A stretch of DNA of 64,000 nucleotides from Streptomyces sp. NBC_00670. Lineage in GTDB: Bacteria; Actinomycetota; Actinomycetes; Streptomycetales; Streptomycetaceae. The translations under genes and the position numbers were made by a program. The notes under the pieces were generated by a model. That model was not told the origin of the DNA. It did no database searches and saw only the letters and a program-made list of their open reading frames with translations. Below, one piece after another: positions 1 to 7,671 of the stretch (its first letter is position 1; the number at the start of each line of letters is the position of its first letter). Location of the stretch: assembly GCF_036226765.1 (NCBI RefSeq), contig NZ_CP109017.1, positions 5,147,001-5,211,000 of the forward strand, read 5' to 3'.

Positions 1-2
1 TC

Positions 3-143
3 CCGATCACGTTCGACCCGGAGCACCCGCCGCCGCTGAACATCCCGCTGATCTACTTCACCCACGTCGAGGTCGTCCAGGCCGGCCAGTTCGGCGGCAC
101 CCTGCACATCCCCGGTCTGCACCAGTACACGACCGACGGCTGA
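3..143 (+). CDS. C-terminal fragment of an unrecognised protein
   Basis: The last 46 codons of a gene that begins before the window, in frame from base 3 to a TGA at 141-143. The tail reads through NIPLIYFTHVEVVQAGQF and ends HQYTTDG. GC at third positions is high and no competing frame runs through the segment. I do not recognise the family; the alternating hydrophobic pattern suggests beta structure. It is convergent with pyk and separated from it by a strong hairpin. Confidence 0.6.
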   Translation, partial: PITFDPEHPPPLNIPLIYFTHVEVVQAGQFGGTLHIPGLHQYTTDG

Positions 144-174
144 CCCACCGACCCCCCCCGGGAGCCGCAACGGA

Positions 175-217
175 CTGTGGCCCGGTATCCGCCGGTGAGG
201 CGGGTACCGGGCCACAG
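175..217. terminator. Bidirectional terminator hairpin between the first gene and pyk
   Basis: A 19-bp inverted repeat (arms 175-193 and 199-217, one mismatch) closes on a 5-nt loop. It lies between two convergent genes, 31 nt after one stop codon and 37 nt from the other. There is no T-tract, as is usual in Streptomyces. Confidence 0.75.
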
Positions 218-254
218 CCCTGCTGTCCTGTGCGCGCCCCCCGGCGCGGTGCGG

Positions 255-1685
255 CTAGCCGCGGTCCCCCTCGCCCAGGTGGAGCACGCGCACCATGTTG
301 GTGGTGCCGGAGACGCCGGGCGGGGAGCCGGCGGTGACGATCACGATGTCACCGGCGTTGAACCGCTTGAGCCGGATCATCTCCTGGTCGACCAGGTCGA
401 CCATCTCGTCCGTGGTGTTCACGAACGGCACCACGTGCGACTCCACGCCCCAGCTCAGCGCGAGCTGGTTGCGTGTCGACTCGTCGGTGGTGAAGGCCAG
501 GATCGGCTGGGCCGCGCGGTAGCGGGAGAGCCGGCGGGCGGTGTCGCCGGACTGGGTGAAGGCCACCAGCCCCTTGCCGCCCAGGAAGTCGGCGATCTCG
601 GCGGCCGCACGGGCCACCGAACCGCCCTGCGTGCGCGGCTTCTTGCCCGGGACCAGCGGCTGAAGCCCCTTGGAGAGCAGTTCCTCCTCGGCCGCGGCGA
701 CGATCTTCGACATCGTCTTGACCGTCTCGACCGGGTACGCGCCCACGCTCGACTCGGCCGACAGCATCACCGCGTCCGCGCCGTCCAGGATCGCGTTGGC
801 CACGTCGGACGCCTCGGCGCGGGTGGGCCGGGAGTTGGTGATCATCGACTCCATCATCTGGGTCGCCACGATCACCGGCTTGGCGTTGCGGCGGCACAGC
901 TCGATGAGCCGCTTCTGCACCATCGGGACCTTCTCCAGCGGGTACTCCACGGCAAGGTCGCCGCGGGCCACCATCACGCCGTCGAAGGCCATCACGACGG
1001 CCTCCATGTTCGCCACCGCCTGCGGCTTCTCGACCTTGGCGACGACGGGGACCCGGCGGCCCTCCTCGTCCATGACCCGGTGCACGTCCTTGACGTCGTC
1101 GGCGTCGCGCACGAAGGAGAGCGCCACCAGGTCGCAGCCCATGCGCAGCGCGAAGCGCAGGTCGTCGATGTCCTTCTCGGACAGCGCCGGGACGTTCACC
1201 GCCGCGCCGGGCAGGTTGATGCCCTTGTGGTCGGAGATGACACCGCCCTCGATGACGATGCTGCGCACCCGGGGGCCCTCGACGTCCAGGACCTTCAGCT
1301 CGACGTTGCCGTCGTTGATCAGGATCTGGTCGCCCTTGGAGACGTCGCCGGGCAGGCCCTTGTACGTCGTGCCGCAGATCGACTTGTCGCCCGGCACGTC
1401 CTCGGTGGTGATGGTGAACTCGTCACCGCGCACCAGCTCGACCGGGCCCTCGGCGAAGGTCTCCAGCCGGATCTTCGGGCCCTGGAGGTCGGCGAGGACA
1501 CCGATGGCCCTGCCCGTCTCCTGGGAGGCGGCGCGGACGCGGTCGTAACGCCCCTGGTGCTCGGCGTGCGAACCGTGGCTGAAGTTGAAGCGGGCCACGT
1601 TCATGCCGGCCTCGATCAGCGCGACGAGCTGCTCGTGGGAGTCGACCGCGGGGCCGAGAGTACAGACGATTTTCGAACGGCGCAT
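255..1685 (-). CDS. pyk: Pyruvate kinase
   Basis: Converts phosphoenolpyruvate and ADP to pyruvate and ATP, the last step of glycolysis, in the cytoplasm. The 476-residue protein has the full family length. Visible marks are the N-terminal KIVCTLGPAVDS, the RFNFSHG motif (residues 32-38), the active-site AKVEKP with K217 and E219, the ARGDL metal-site motif (D243), and the following MMESMITNSRPTRAEASDVA block. The C-terminal third is the regulatory domain. The ATG at 1685 begins the conserved N-terminus directly. It lies 73 nt downstream of ackA on the same strand, so the pta-ackA-pyk set may be co-transcribed. Confidence 0.96.
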   Translation of the reverse strand: MRRSKIVCTLGPAVDSHEQLVALIEAGMNVARFNFSHGSHAEHQGRYDRVRAASQETGRAIGVLADLQGPKIRLETFAEGPVELVRGDEFTITTEDVPGDKSICGTTYKGLPGDVSKGDQILINDGNVELKVLDVEGPRVRSIVIEGGVISDHKGINLPGAAVNVPALSEKDIDDLRFALRMGCDLVALSFVRDADDVKDVHRVMDEEGRRVPVVAKVEKPQAVANMEAVVMAFDGVMVARGDLAVEYPLEKVPMVQKRLIELCRRNAKPVIVATQMMESMITNSRPTRAEASDVANAILDGADAVMLSAESSVGAYPVETVKTMSKIVAAAEEELLSKGLQPLVPGKKPRTQGGSVARAAAEIADFLGGKGLVAFTQSGDTARRLSRYRAAQPILAFTTDESTRNQLALSWGVESHVVPFVNTTDEMVDLVDQEMIRLKRFNAGDIVIVTAGSPPGVSGTTNMVRVLHLGEGDRG

Positions 1686-1758
1686 GGGGCGATCCTATCG
1701 GTTTGTTTCGCTACGGAATATTCCGTCGGGCGGAAGCTACAAATGCGCGGGTTGCCGC

Positions 1759-3033
1759 TCAGGTGTGGTCCTCCAGGGCGGTCCCGTCCGCGACCAATGC
1801 GTAGGTCTGGGTGGCGATTTCCATCTCCTCGTCGGTGGGTACGACGGCGACGGCGACCCGCGCGGAGTCCGGCGAGATCAGCCGCGCCTCCCCGGAGCGC
1901 ACCGCGTTGCGCTCCTCGTCGACCGCCAGGCCGAAGACGTCCAGGCCCTCGATCGCGGCCCGCCGCACCGCCGCCGCGTTCTCGCCCACGCCCGCGGTGA
2001 AGGCCACCGCGTCCACCCGCCCGAGCACCGCGCAGTACGCGCCGATGTACTTCCGCAGCCGGTGGACGTAGAGGTCGAAGGCGAGCCGCGCCTGCGCGTC
2101 GCCCGCGTCGATCCGCCGCTGGATCTCCCGCATGTCGTTGTCGCCGCAGAGACCGAACAGTCCGCTCCGCTTGTTCAGGAGCGTGTCGATCTCGTCCATG
2201 GACATCCCGCCCACCCGCCGCAGATGGAAGATGACCGCGGGGTCCATGTCGCCCGAGCGGGTACCCATCACCAGCCCCTCCAAAGGCGTCAGCCCCATGG
2301 AGGTGTCCACGCACACCCCGCCCCGCACGGCCGAGGCAGACGCCCCGTTGCCCAGGTGCAGCACGATCACGTTGACGTCCTCGGGCGCCCTGTCCAGCAG
2401 CTTCGCGGCGGCCCGGGAGACGTAGGCGTGCGAGGTGCCGTGGAAGCCGTAGCGGCGCACCCGGAACCGGTCGGCGATCTTGGTGTCGATCGCGTAGCGG
2501 GCGGCGTGCTCCGGCATCGTCGTGTGGAACGCGGTGTCGAACACGGCGACCTGCGGCAGGTCCGGGCGCAGCCCCAGGGCGGTGCGGATGCCGGTGAGGT
2601 TGGCCGGGTTGTGCAGCGGCGCCACCGGGATCAGCCGTTCGATCTCGGTGAGCACGGCGTCGTCGATCACGGTGGGCTCGGTGAAGAACATCCCGCCGTG
2701 CACCACGCGGTGCCCGATCGCGGCCAGGTCGGGGGAGTCCAGGCCGAGGCCGTCGGCGGCGAGCTCCTCGGCGACGGCGCCGAGCGCGGCCTCGTGGTCG
2801 GCGATCGGCCCGCTGCGCTCACGGGTGGCGTCCGCGTCGCCCTCCGTGGCGAGCCGGGTGTGCTTGAGGTGGGAGGTCTGCTCGCCGATGCGCTCCACCA
2901 GGCCGACGGCGAGCCGGCTGCGGTCGCGCATGTCCAGGAGCTGGTACTTCACCGACGAGGAGCCGGAGTTGAGGACGAGGACGCGGGTCGCGTTCGAGGA
3001 AGCTGTCTCGGTCCTGGGGGCTGTCGCGGTCAC
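1759..3033 (-). CDS. ackA: Acetate kinase
   Basis: Interconverts acetyl phosphate plus ADP with acetate plus ATP. The 424-residue protein carries the ASKHA-fold signatures LNSGSSSVK (residues 21-29), HRVVHGG, VFDTAFH, HLGNGAS, GLVMGTRSGDMDP and FTAGVGEN. I chose the GTG at 3033; it gives an extension of about 15 residues before the phosphate-binding loop and has no clear ribosome-binding site, so the exact start is uncertain. It lies 110 nt downstream of pta on the same strand, the usual acetate-overflow pair. Confidence 0.95.
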   Translation of the reverse strand: MTATAPRTETASSNATRVLVLNSGSSSVKYQLLDMRDRSRLAVGLVERIGEQTSHLKHTRLATEGDADATRERSGPIADHEAALGAVAEELAADGLGLDSPDLAAIGHRVVHGGMFFTEPTVIDDAVLTEIERLIPVAPLHNPANLTGIRTALGLRPDLPQVAVFDTAFHTTMPEHAARYAIDTKIADRFRVRRYGFHGTSHAYVSRAAAKLLDRAPEDVNVIVLHLGNGASASAVRGGVCVDTSMGLTPLEGLVMGTRSGDMDPAVIFHLRRVGGMSMDEIDTLLNKRSGLFGLCGDNDMREIQRRIDAGDAQARLAFDLYVHRLRKYIGAYCAVLGRVDAVAFTAGVGENAAAVRRAAIEGLDVFGLAVDEERNAVRSGEARLISPDSARVAVAVVPTDEEMEIATQTYALVADGTALEDHT

Positions 3034-3143
3034 GGGGGCTGATGCTCTCTGTCGAAGGTGGCGGGGGAGTGGCGGTGAGGTGGCGAACGGCGGCCGGCGT
3101 GTGCCGGGACCCGGAGCCGCCCGGATCCGCCGGGCCGTCGGGC

Positions 3144-5219
3144 TCAGTTCGCCGGGGTCTGCGCCTGGATCGCGGTGATGGCGACGGTGTTCACGATGTC
3201 GCCGACCAAGGCCCCGCGGGACAGGTCGTTGACCGGCTTGCGCAGCCCCTGGAGGACCGGTCCGACGGCGATCGCGCCGGCCGAGCGCTGCACGGCCTTG
3301 TAGGTGTTGTTGCCGGTGTTCAGGTCCGGGAAGATCAGCACCGTCGCCTGCCCGGCCACCTCGGATCCGGGCAGCTTGGTCGCCGCGACCGAGGGCTCCA
3401 CCGCGGCGTCGTACTGGATCGGCCCCTCGATCCGCAGATCGGGCCGGCGCGCGCGGACCAGCTCGGTCGCCTCGCGCACCTTGTCGACGTCCGCGCCGGA
3501 GCCCGAGCTGCCGGTGGAGTACGACAGCATCGCGATCCGCGGCGACACGCCGAACCGCGCGGCCGTGGCCGCCGACTGCGTGGCGATGTCGGCCAGCTGC
3601 TCGGCGTCGGGATCGGGGTTGACCGCGCAGTCGCCGTAGACCAGCACCTTGTCGGCCAGGCACATGAAGAACACCGACGAGACGATCGAGGCGTCCGGCC
3701 GCGTCTTGATGATCTCGAACGCGGGCCGGATCGTCGCCGCCGTGGAGTGCACGGACCCCGACACCATCCCGTCGGCCAGCCCCTCCTGCACCATCAGGGT
3801 GCCGAAGTAGTTGACGTCCGAGACGACGTCGTACGCCAGCTCGACCGTGACCCCCTTGTGGGCGCGCACGGCGGCGTACCGCTGGGCGAAGGACTCCCGC
3901 AGCTCGGAGGTGGCCGGATCGATCAGCAGTGCGTCGCCGAGGTCGACGCCGAGGTCGGCGGCCTTCTTGCGGATCGCGTCCACCGGGCCGAGCAGCGTCA
4001 GGTCGCACACGCCCCGGCGCAGCAGCACCTCGGCAGCGTGCAGCACCCGCTCCTCGGTGCCCTCCGGGAGCACGACCCGGCGCTTGTCGGAGCGGGCCTG
4101 TTCGAGCAGCTCGTGTTCGAACATCATCGGCGTGACCCGGCCGGTGCTCGGCGCCGAGACCCGGGTGAGCAGGTCGGCGGTGTCGACATGCCGTTCGAAC
4201 AGACCGAGCGCGGTCTCCGCCTTGCGCGGGGTGGCCGCGTTCAGCTTGCCCTCCAGGGAGAACAGCTCGGCGGCGGTGGGGAAGCTGCCGCCGGGCACGG
4301 AGAGCACCGGGGTGCCGGGCGCGAGGCGGGCGGCCAGGGTGAGGATCTCCGGACTCGGCACCTCGTTCAGGGTGAGCAGCACGCCCGCGATCGGCGGGGT
4401 GCCGGCGCTGTGCGCGGCGAGCGCCCCGACGACCAGGTCCGCGCGGTCCCCCGGCGTGACGACCAGGCAGCCCGGGGTCAGCGCGGGCAGCAGGTTCGGC
4501 AGCATGGCGCCGCCGAAGACGAAGTCGAGCGCGTCCCGGGCCAGCCCCGAGTCGTCGCCCAGCACCACCGTGGCGCCGAGCGCCTGCGTGATCTGCGCGA
4601 CGGTCGGCGCGGACAGCGCGGGCTCGTCGGGCAGCACGTAGCCGGGCACCGGGAGCAGCGGGCCGAGCCGCTCCGCGATGAGGTCGCGGTCGGCCCGGTC
4701 CACCCGGTTGGCCACCATGGCGAGCACGTCGCAGCCCAGGCCCTGGTAGGCGCGGTGGGCGTTGCGGGTCTCGGCGAGCACGGACTCGGCGGACTGCCCC
4801 CGGCCGCCGACCACGGGTATCACCGGCGCGCCGAACTCGTTGGCGAGCCGGGCGTTGAGCGCCAGCTCGTCCGGGAGCTGCGTGGCGGCGAAGTCGGTGC
4901 CGAGGACGAGGACGACGTCGTAGTCCCGGGCGACCCGGTGGAACCGGTCGACGAGCGTGGAGACCAGCTCGTCCGTGCCGCGCTCGGCCTGGAGCGCGGA
5001 CGCCTCGTGGTAGTCCATGCCGTAGACGGTCGCCGCGTCCTGGGCGAGCCGGTAGCGGGAGCGCAGCAGCTCGAACATGCGGTCGGGGCCGTCGTGGACG
5101 AGTGGCCGGAACACGCCCACCCGGTCGACCCGGCGGGTCAGCAGCTCCATGACCCCCAGTTCGACGACCTGGCGGCCGTCGCCGCGGTCGATCCCGGTCA
5201 CGTACACGCTGCGCGTCAC
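3144..5219 (-). CDS. pta: Phosphate acetyltransferase (long form)
   Basis: Makes acetyl phosphate from acetyl-CoA and phosphate. The 691-residue protein is the long Pta form: an N-terminal P-loop/dethiobiotin-synthetase-like domain (about residues 1-200), a DRTGG-type middle domain, and the catalytic PTA/PTB domain over the last 330 residues, which contains the run beginning KRRVVLPEGTEERVL. The GTG at 5219 is preceded at good spacing by GAAGGAG and begins TRSVYVTGIDRG. It is divergent from pfkA across 241 bp, which must hold both promoters. Confidence 0.95.
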   Translation of the reverse strand: MTRSVYVTGIDRGDGRQVVELGVMELLTRRVDRVGVFRPLVHDGPDRMFELLRSRYRLAQDAATVYGMDYHEASALQAERGTDELVSTLVDRFHRVARDYDVVLVLGTDFAATQLPDELALNARLANEFGAPVIPVVGGRGQSAESVLAETRNAHRAYQGLGCDVLAMVANRVDRADRDLIAERLGPLLPVPGYVLPDEPALSAPTVAQITQALGATVVLGDDSGLARDALDFVFGGAMLPNLLPALTPGCLVVTPGDRADLVVGALAAHSAGTPPIAGVLLTLNEVPSPEILTLAARLAPGTPVLSVPGGSFPTAAELFSLEGKLNAATPRKAETALGLFERHVDTADLLTRVSAPSTGRVTPMMFEHELLEQARSDKRRVVLPEGTEERVLHAAEVLLRRGVCDLTLLGPVDAIRKKAADLGVDLGDALLIDPATSELRESFAQRYAAVRAHKGVTVELAYDVVSDVNYFGTLMVQEGLADGMVSGSVHSTAATIRPAFEIIKTRPDASIVSSVFFMCLADKVLVYGDCAVNPDPDAEQLADIATQSAATAARFGVSPRIAMLSYSTGSSGSGADVDKVREATELVRARRPDLRIEGPIQYDAAVEPSVAATKLPGSEVAGQATVLIFPDLNTGNNTYKAVQRSAGAIAVGPVLQGLRKPVNDLSRGALVGDIVNTVAITAIQAQTPAN

Positions 5220-5460
5220 GCGTGCGCTCCTTCTCGGTTGCGTCGGTCGGTCGGACTGTGGGGTGGGGCTGTGTGGTGTGCCTCCGCCGGTGTGCGCAGA
5301 AGCCTCTTGACAGTACCCCCGGGGCTGGATAAGGCGCCCGTCAGTACGGGTGACGGGGCTGCGCGCATCGGGTGAACCGGAGGCGCGCCGCAGCGTGTCG
5401 TGGGGCGTGAAACAATCGAGGTGGCTCACAGGTACCGAAGCGAGCAGGAGACACAGCACG

Positions 5461-6486
5461 ATGCGCATCGGAGTTCTCACCGCCGGCGGCGACTGTCCGG
5501 GGCTGAACGCAGTGATCCGGTCGGTCGTGCACCGGGCGGTCGCACAGTACGACGACGAGGTGATCGGCTTCGAGGACGGCTACGCAGGCCTCCTTGACGG
5601 CCACTACCGCACCCTCGACCTCAACGCCGTCAGCGGCATCCTGGCCCGCGGCGGCACGATCCTCGGCTCCTCCCGCCTGGAGCGCGACCGGCTGCGCGAG
5701 GCCTGCGAGAACGCCTCCGACATGATCCACGAGTTCGGCATCGACGCGCTCATCCCGATCGGCGGCGAAGGCACGCTGACGGCCGCCCGGATGCTGTCGG
5801 ACGCGGGGCTGCCGGTCGTGGGCGTGCCCAAGACGATCGACAACGACATCTCCTCGACCGACCGCACGTTCGGCTTCGACACGGCCGTCGGCGTCGCCAC
5901 CGAGGCGATGGACCGGCTGAAGACCACCGCCGAGTCCCACCAGCGGGTCATGGTCGTCGAGGTCATGGGCCGGCACGCGGGCTGGATCGCCCTGGAGTCC
6001 GGCATGGCCGCCGGCGCCCACGGCATCTGCCTGCCCGAGCGGGCCTTCGACCCGGCCGACCTGGTCAAGATGGTCGAGGAGCGGTTCGCGCGCGGCAAGA
6101 AGTTCGCGGTGATCTGCGTCGCCGAGGGCGCGCACCCGGTGGACGGCTCGATGGACTACGGCCACGGCGAGATCGACAAGTTCGGCCACGAGCGGTTCCA
6201 GGGCATCGGGACGGCACTGGCGTACGAGCTGGAGCGCCGGCTCGGCAAGGAGGCCAAGCCGGTCATCCTCGGTCACGTCCAGCGCGGCGGCGTGCCGACG
6301 GCGTACGACCGCGTCCTCGCGACGCGCTTCGGCTGGCACGCGGTGGAGGCGGCTCACCGGGGCGAGTTCGGCCGCATGACGTCCCTGCGCGGCACGGACA
6401 TCATCATGGTCCCCCTGGCCCAGGCGGTAACGGAACTGAAGACGGTCCCGAAGGACCGGATGGAAGAGGCGGAGTCGGTGTTCTAG
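5461..6486 (+). CDS. pfkA: 6-phosphofructokinase (actinobacterial ATP-type)
   Basis: Phosphorylates fructose-6-phosphate to the 1,6-bisphosphate. The 341-residue protein has GGDCPGLN at residues 9-16, GGEGT at 101-105 and PKTIDND at 123-129, with D127 as the expected catalytic base. Numbering coincides with E. coli PfkA, so residue 104 is Gly and residue 124 is Lys. This mixed signature is known from actinomycete enzymes: Gly104 goes with ATP use, Lys124 is shared with pyrophosphate enzymes. The ATG at 5461 has an AGGAG sequence 10 nt upstream. Confidence 0.96.
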   Translation: MRIGVLTAGGDCPGLNAVIRSVVHRAVAQYDDEVIGFEDGYAGLLDGHYRTLDLNAVSGILARGGTILGSSRLERDRLREACENASDMIHEFGIDALIPIGGEGTLTAARMLSDAGLPVVGVPKTIDNDISSTDRTFGFDTAVGVATEAMDRLKTTAESHQRVMVVEVMGRHAGWIALESGMAAGAHGICLPERAFDPADLVKMVEERFARGKKFAVICVAEGAHPVDGSMDYGHGEIDKFGHERFQGIGTALAYELERRLGKEAKPVILGHVQRGGVPTAYDRVLATRFGWHAVEAAHRGEFGRMTSLRGTDIIMVPLAQAVTELKTVPKDRMEEAESVF

Positions 6487-6538
6487 GGGGACGGTGTTCT
6501 GGGTGGGGCGGGAGCGCGCCGTTGGGGGCGCCCCCGTC

Positions 6539-6560
6539 AGGGGCGCGGGGAACTGCGCGA
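6539..6560 (+). repeat. Intergenic repeat family A, copy 1
   Basis: A 22-bp element, core GCGCGGGGAACTGCGCGA. Near-identical copies occur at 15513-15534, 15588-15606, 15674-15695, 41414-41435, 49399-49420, 49449-49470 and 53448-53468, with a partial copy inside 19815-19848. It sits downstream of pfkA. Confidence 0.85.
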
Positions 6561-6601
6561 GAAGTCCCCACCCACCCGCACCCTCGTACGCCCCTGATCC
6601 G

Positions 6602-6671
6602 CCCGAGCTCGACCGGGGTTGTAGGGGCGGAGCCCCTAAGGGATGGGACGGGTAGGGGCGGCGGGGGCGAA
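6602..6671 (+). repeat. Intergenic repeat family B, copy 1 (left arm of 70-bp inverted repeat)
   Basis: A 70-bp element that is identical over its whole length to the reverse complement of 7497-7566. It contains a small GGGGC-GCCCC hairpin and ends in the family's GGGGCGGCGGGGGCGA motif, 6 nt from the stop codon of the HTH gene. Diverged copies lie at 15374-15432, 49277-49333, 49528-49588 and 53477-53529. Confidence 0.9.
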
Positions 6672-6677
6672 GACCCC

Positions 6678-7448
6678 CTACCCCCGCCCCACCATCTCCC
6701 AGAACACCCCCACCACCCGCTCGAGAAACTCCCGCCCCGCGTCCCCGGACGCCGTCGCCGCCACCCCCGCGAACCCCCCAGCCACCGGCGTCGGCACCAA
6801 CTCCCCCCGATACGACGCATGCATCTCCGCCAGCACCTCCTCAATCACCCGCCGATGCAGCGGCACCACCTTCCCCACCTGCCGCACATACCCCTGCCAC
6901 CGCGTAGTGACAGCCCCCCGCAACAGCTCCGCGAGCCGCGCCTCCCGCCCCGTCACGGTGACGAAGTCCGGCAGCGACAGCTCCAGCACGTCGGCCAGCG
7001 CCGCCGACTGCCGGTCGGTGCCGCGCCACTCACCCGCCTCCTCCATCCGTACGTACGCGACCAGTTCGACCCCGACTGCATGTGCGACGTCCTCCGGCGC
7101 GAGCCCCCGTGCCACGCGGTGCTCGCGCAACGTCCGCGGCGCGCCGACGAGTTCGCCGGGCGCGCACCACAGGACGCCGGCGAGGGCGACGAGTTCGGAG
7201 GAGGTGGGGGTGGCGTCCCCGTGCTCCCAGGCGATCACGAGGTCGGGGGTGACGTACGGCAGCCCGAACGAGGCGCGCATGCCGTAGGCGACGTGTTCGG
7301 GGGCCATGCCGAGGGCTGCGCGGAGGCGGCGGGCGGCGAGGGCGTCGAAGGGGGGAGTGGGGGGCGGGGGCTGCGGGACGTGTGGTCGGTGCGGCACGGG
7401 GCCAACGTAGGGGTTCGGGGCTGCGGTGACTACGTTCTGTTCGGCCAC
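6678..7448 (-). CDS. Helix-turn-helix DNA-binding protein with two HTH-like segments
   Basis: A predicted 256-residue cytoplasmic protein. After a Pro-rich N-terminal 30 residues it has two XRE-like segments: one around RRLRAALGMAPEHVAYGM, the other around REHRVARGLAPEDVAHAVGV, each followed by a helical stretch. The C-terminal half is helical and unassigned. I chose the GTG at 7448 because no Shine-Dalgarno is seen and a TACAAT box lies 8 nt upstream, which fits a leaderless transcript; the in-frame GTG at 7454 is the alternative. It is bracketed by perfect inverted repeats and convergent with pfkA. Target genes are unknown. Confidence 0.8.
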   Translation of the reverse strand: MAEQNVVTAAPNPYVGPVPHRPHVPQPPPPTPPFDALAARRLRAALGMAPEHVAYGMRASFGLPYVTPDLVIAWEHGDATPTSSELVALAGVLWCAPGELVGAPRTLREHRVARGLAPEDVAHAVGVELVAYVRMEEAGEWRGTDRQSAALADVLELSLPDFVTVTGREARLAELLRGAVTTRWQGYVRQVGKVVPLHRRVIEEVLAEMHASYRGELVPTPVAGGFAGVAATASGDAGREFLERVVGVFWEMVGRG

Positions 7449-7456
7449 ACTCACGG

Positions 7457-7462
7457 ATTGTA
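7457..7462 (-). promoter_or_regulatory. -10 box of a probable leaderless promoter for the HTH gene
   Basis: Read on the minus strand this is TACAAT, 8 nt before the chosen GTG at 7448. I see no convincing -35 box. With no ribosome-binding site in between, the start codon is the likely transcription start. Confidence 0.45.
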
Positions 7463-7496
7463 GGAAGCTACGGTTCGGGGGGCGCCGTGACGTTTT

Positions 7497-7566
7497 TTCG
7501 CCCCCGCCGCCCCTACCCGTCCCATCCCTTAGGGGCTCCGCCCCTACAACCCCGGTCGAGCTCGGG
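7497..7566 (-). repeat. Intergenic repeat family B, copy 2 (right arm of 70-bp inverted repeat)
   Basis: Exact reverse complement of 6602-6671. It lies upstream of the HTH gene and downstream of the DUF5682-like gene. Unlike several other family B copies, no gene stop codon abuts its proximal end. Confidence 0.9.
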
Positions 7567-7649
7567 TGGGTGGGGTTGAGTGGGGAGTGCGGGTGGGTGG
7601 GTGGTTGCTCGCGCCCACCGCGGCGGAGCCGCGCAGACAACACAGCCCC

Positions 7650-7667
7650 GCGCCCCTTACGGGGCGC
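7650..7667 (-). terminator. Terminator hairpin of the SWIM-VWA-MoxR-DUF5682 operon
   Basis: A perfect 7-bp stem GCGCCCC/GGGGCGC with a TTAC-type loop. It begins 4 nt after the stop codon of the last operon gene. A nearly identical hairpin sits downstream of the ABC exporter genes (41427-41444). Confidence 0.6.
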
Positions 7668-7671
7668 CCTG

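Noticed and set aside
177..2000. A long plus-strand open frame opposite pyk
   Set aside because: It is the antisense shadow of a clear pyruvate kinase gene; the translated sequence is His/Val/Leu-rich and has no family features.
6602..7566. An insertion sequence or mobile cassette
   Set aside because: No transposase and no target-site duplication are visible, and the repeat family occurs alone elsewhere in the window.
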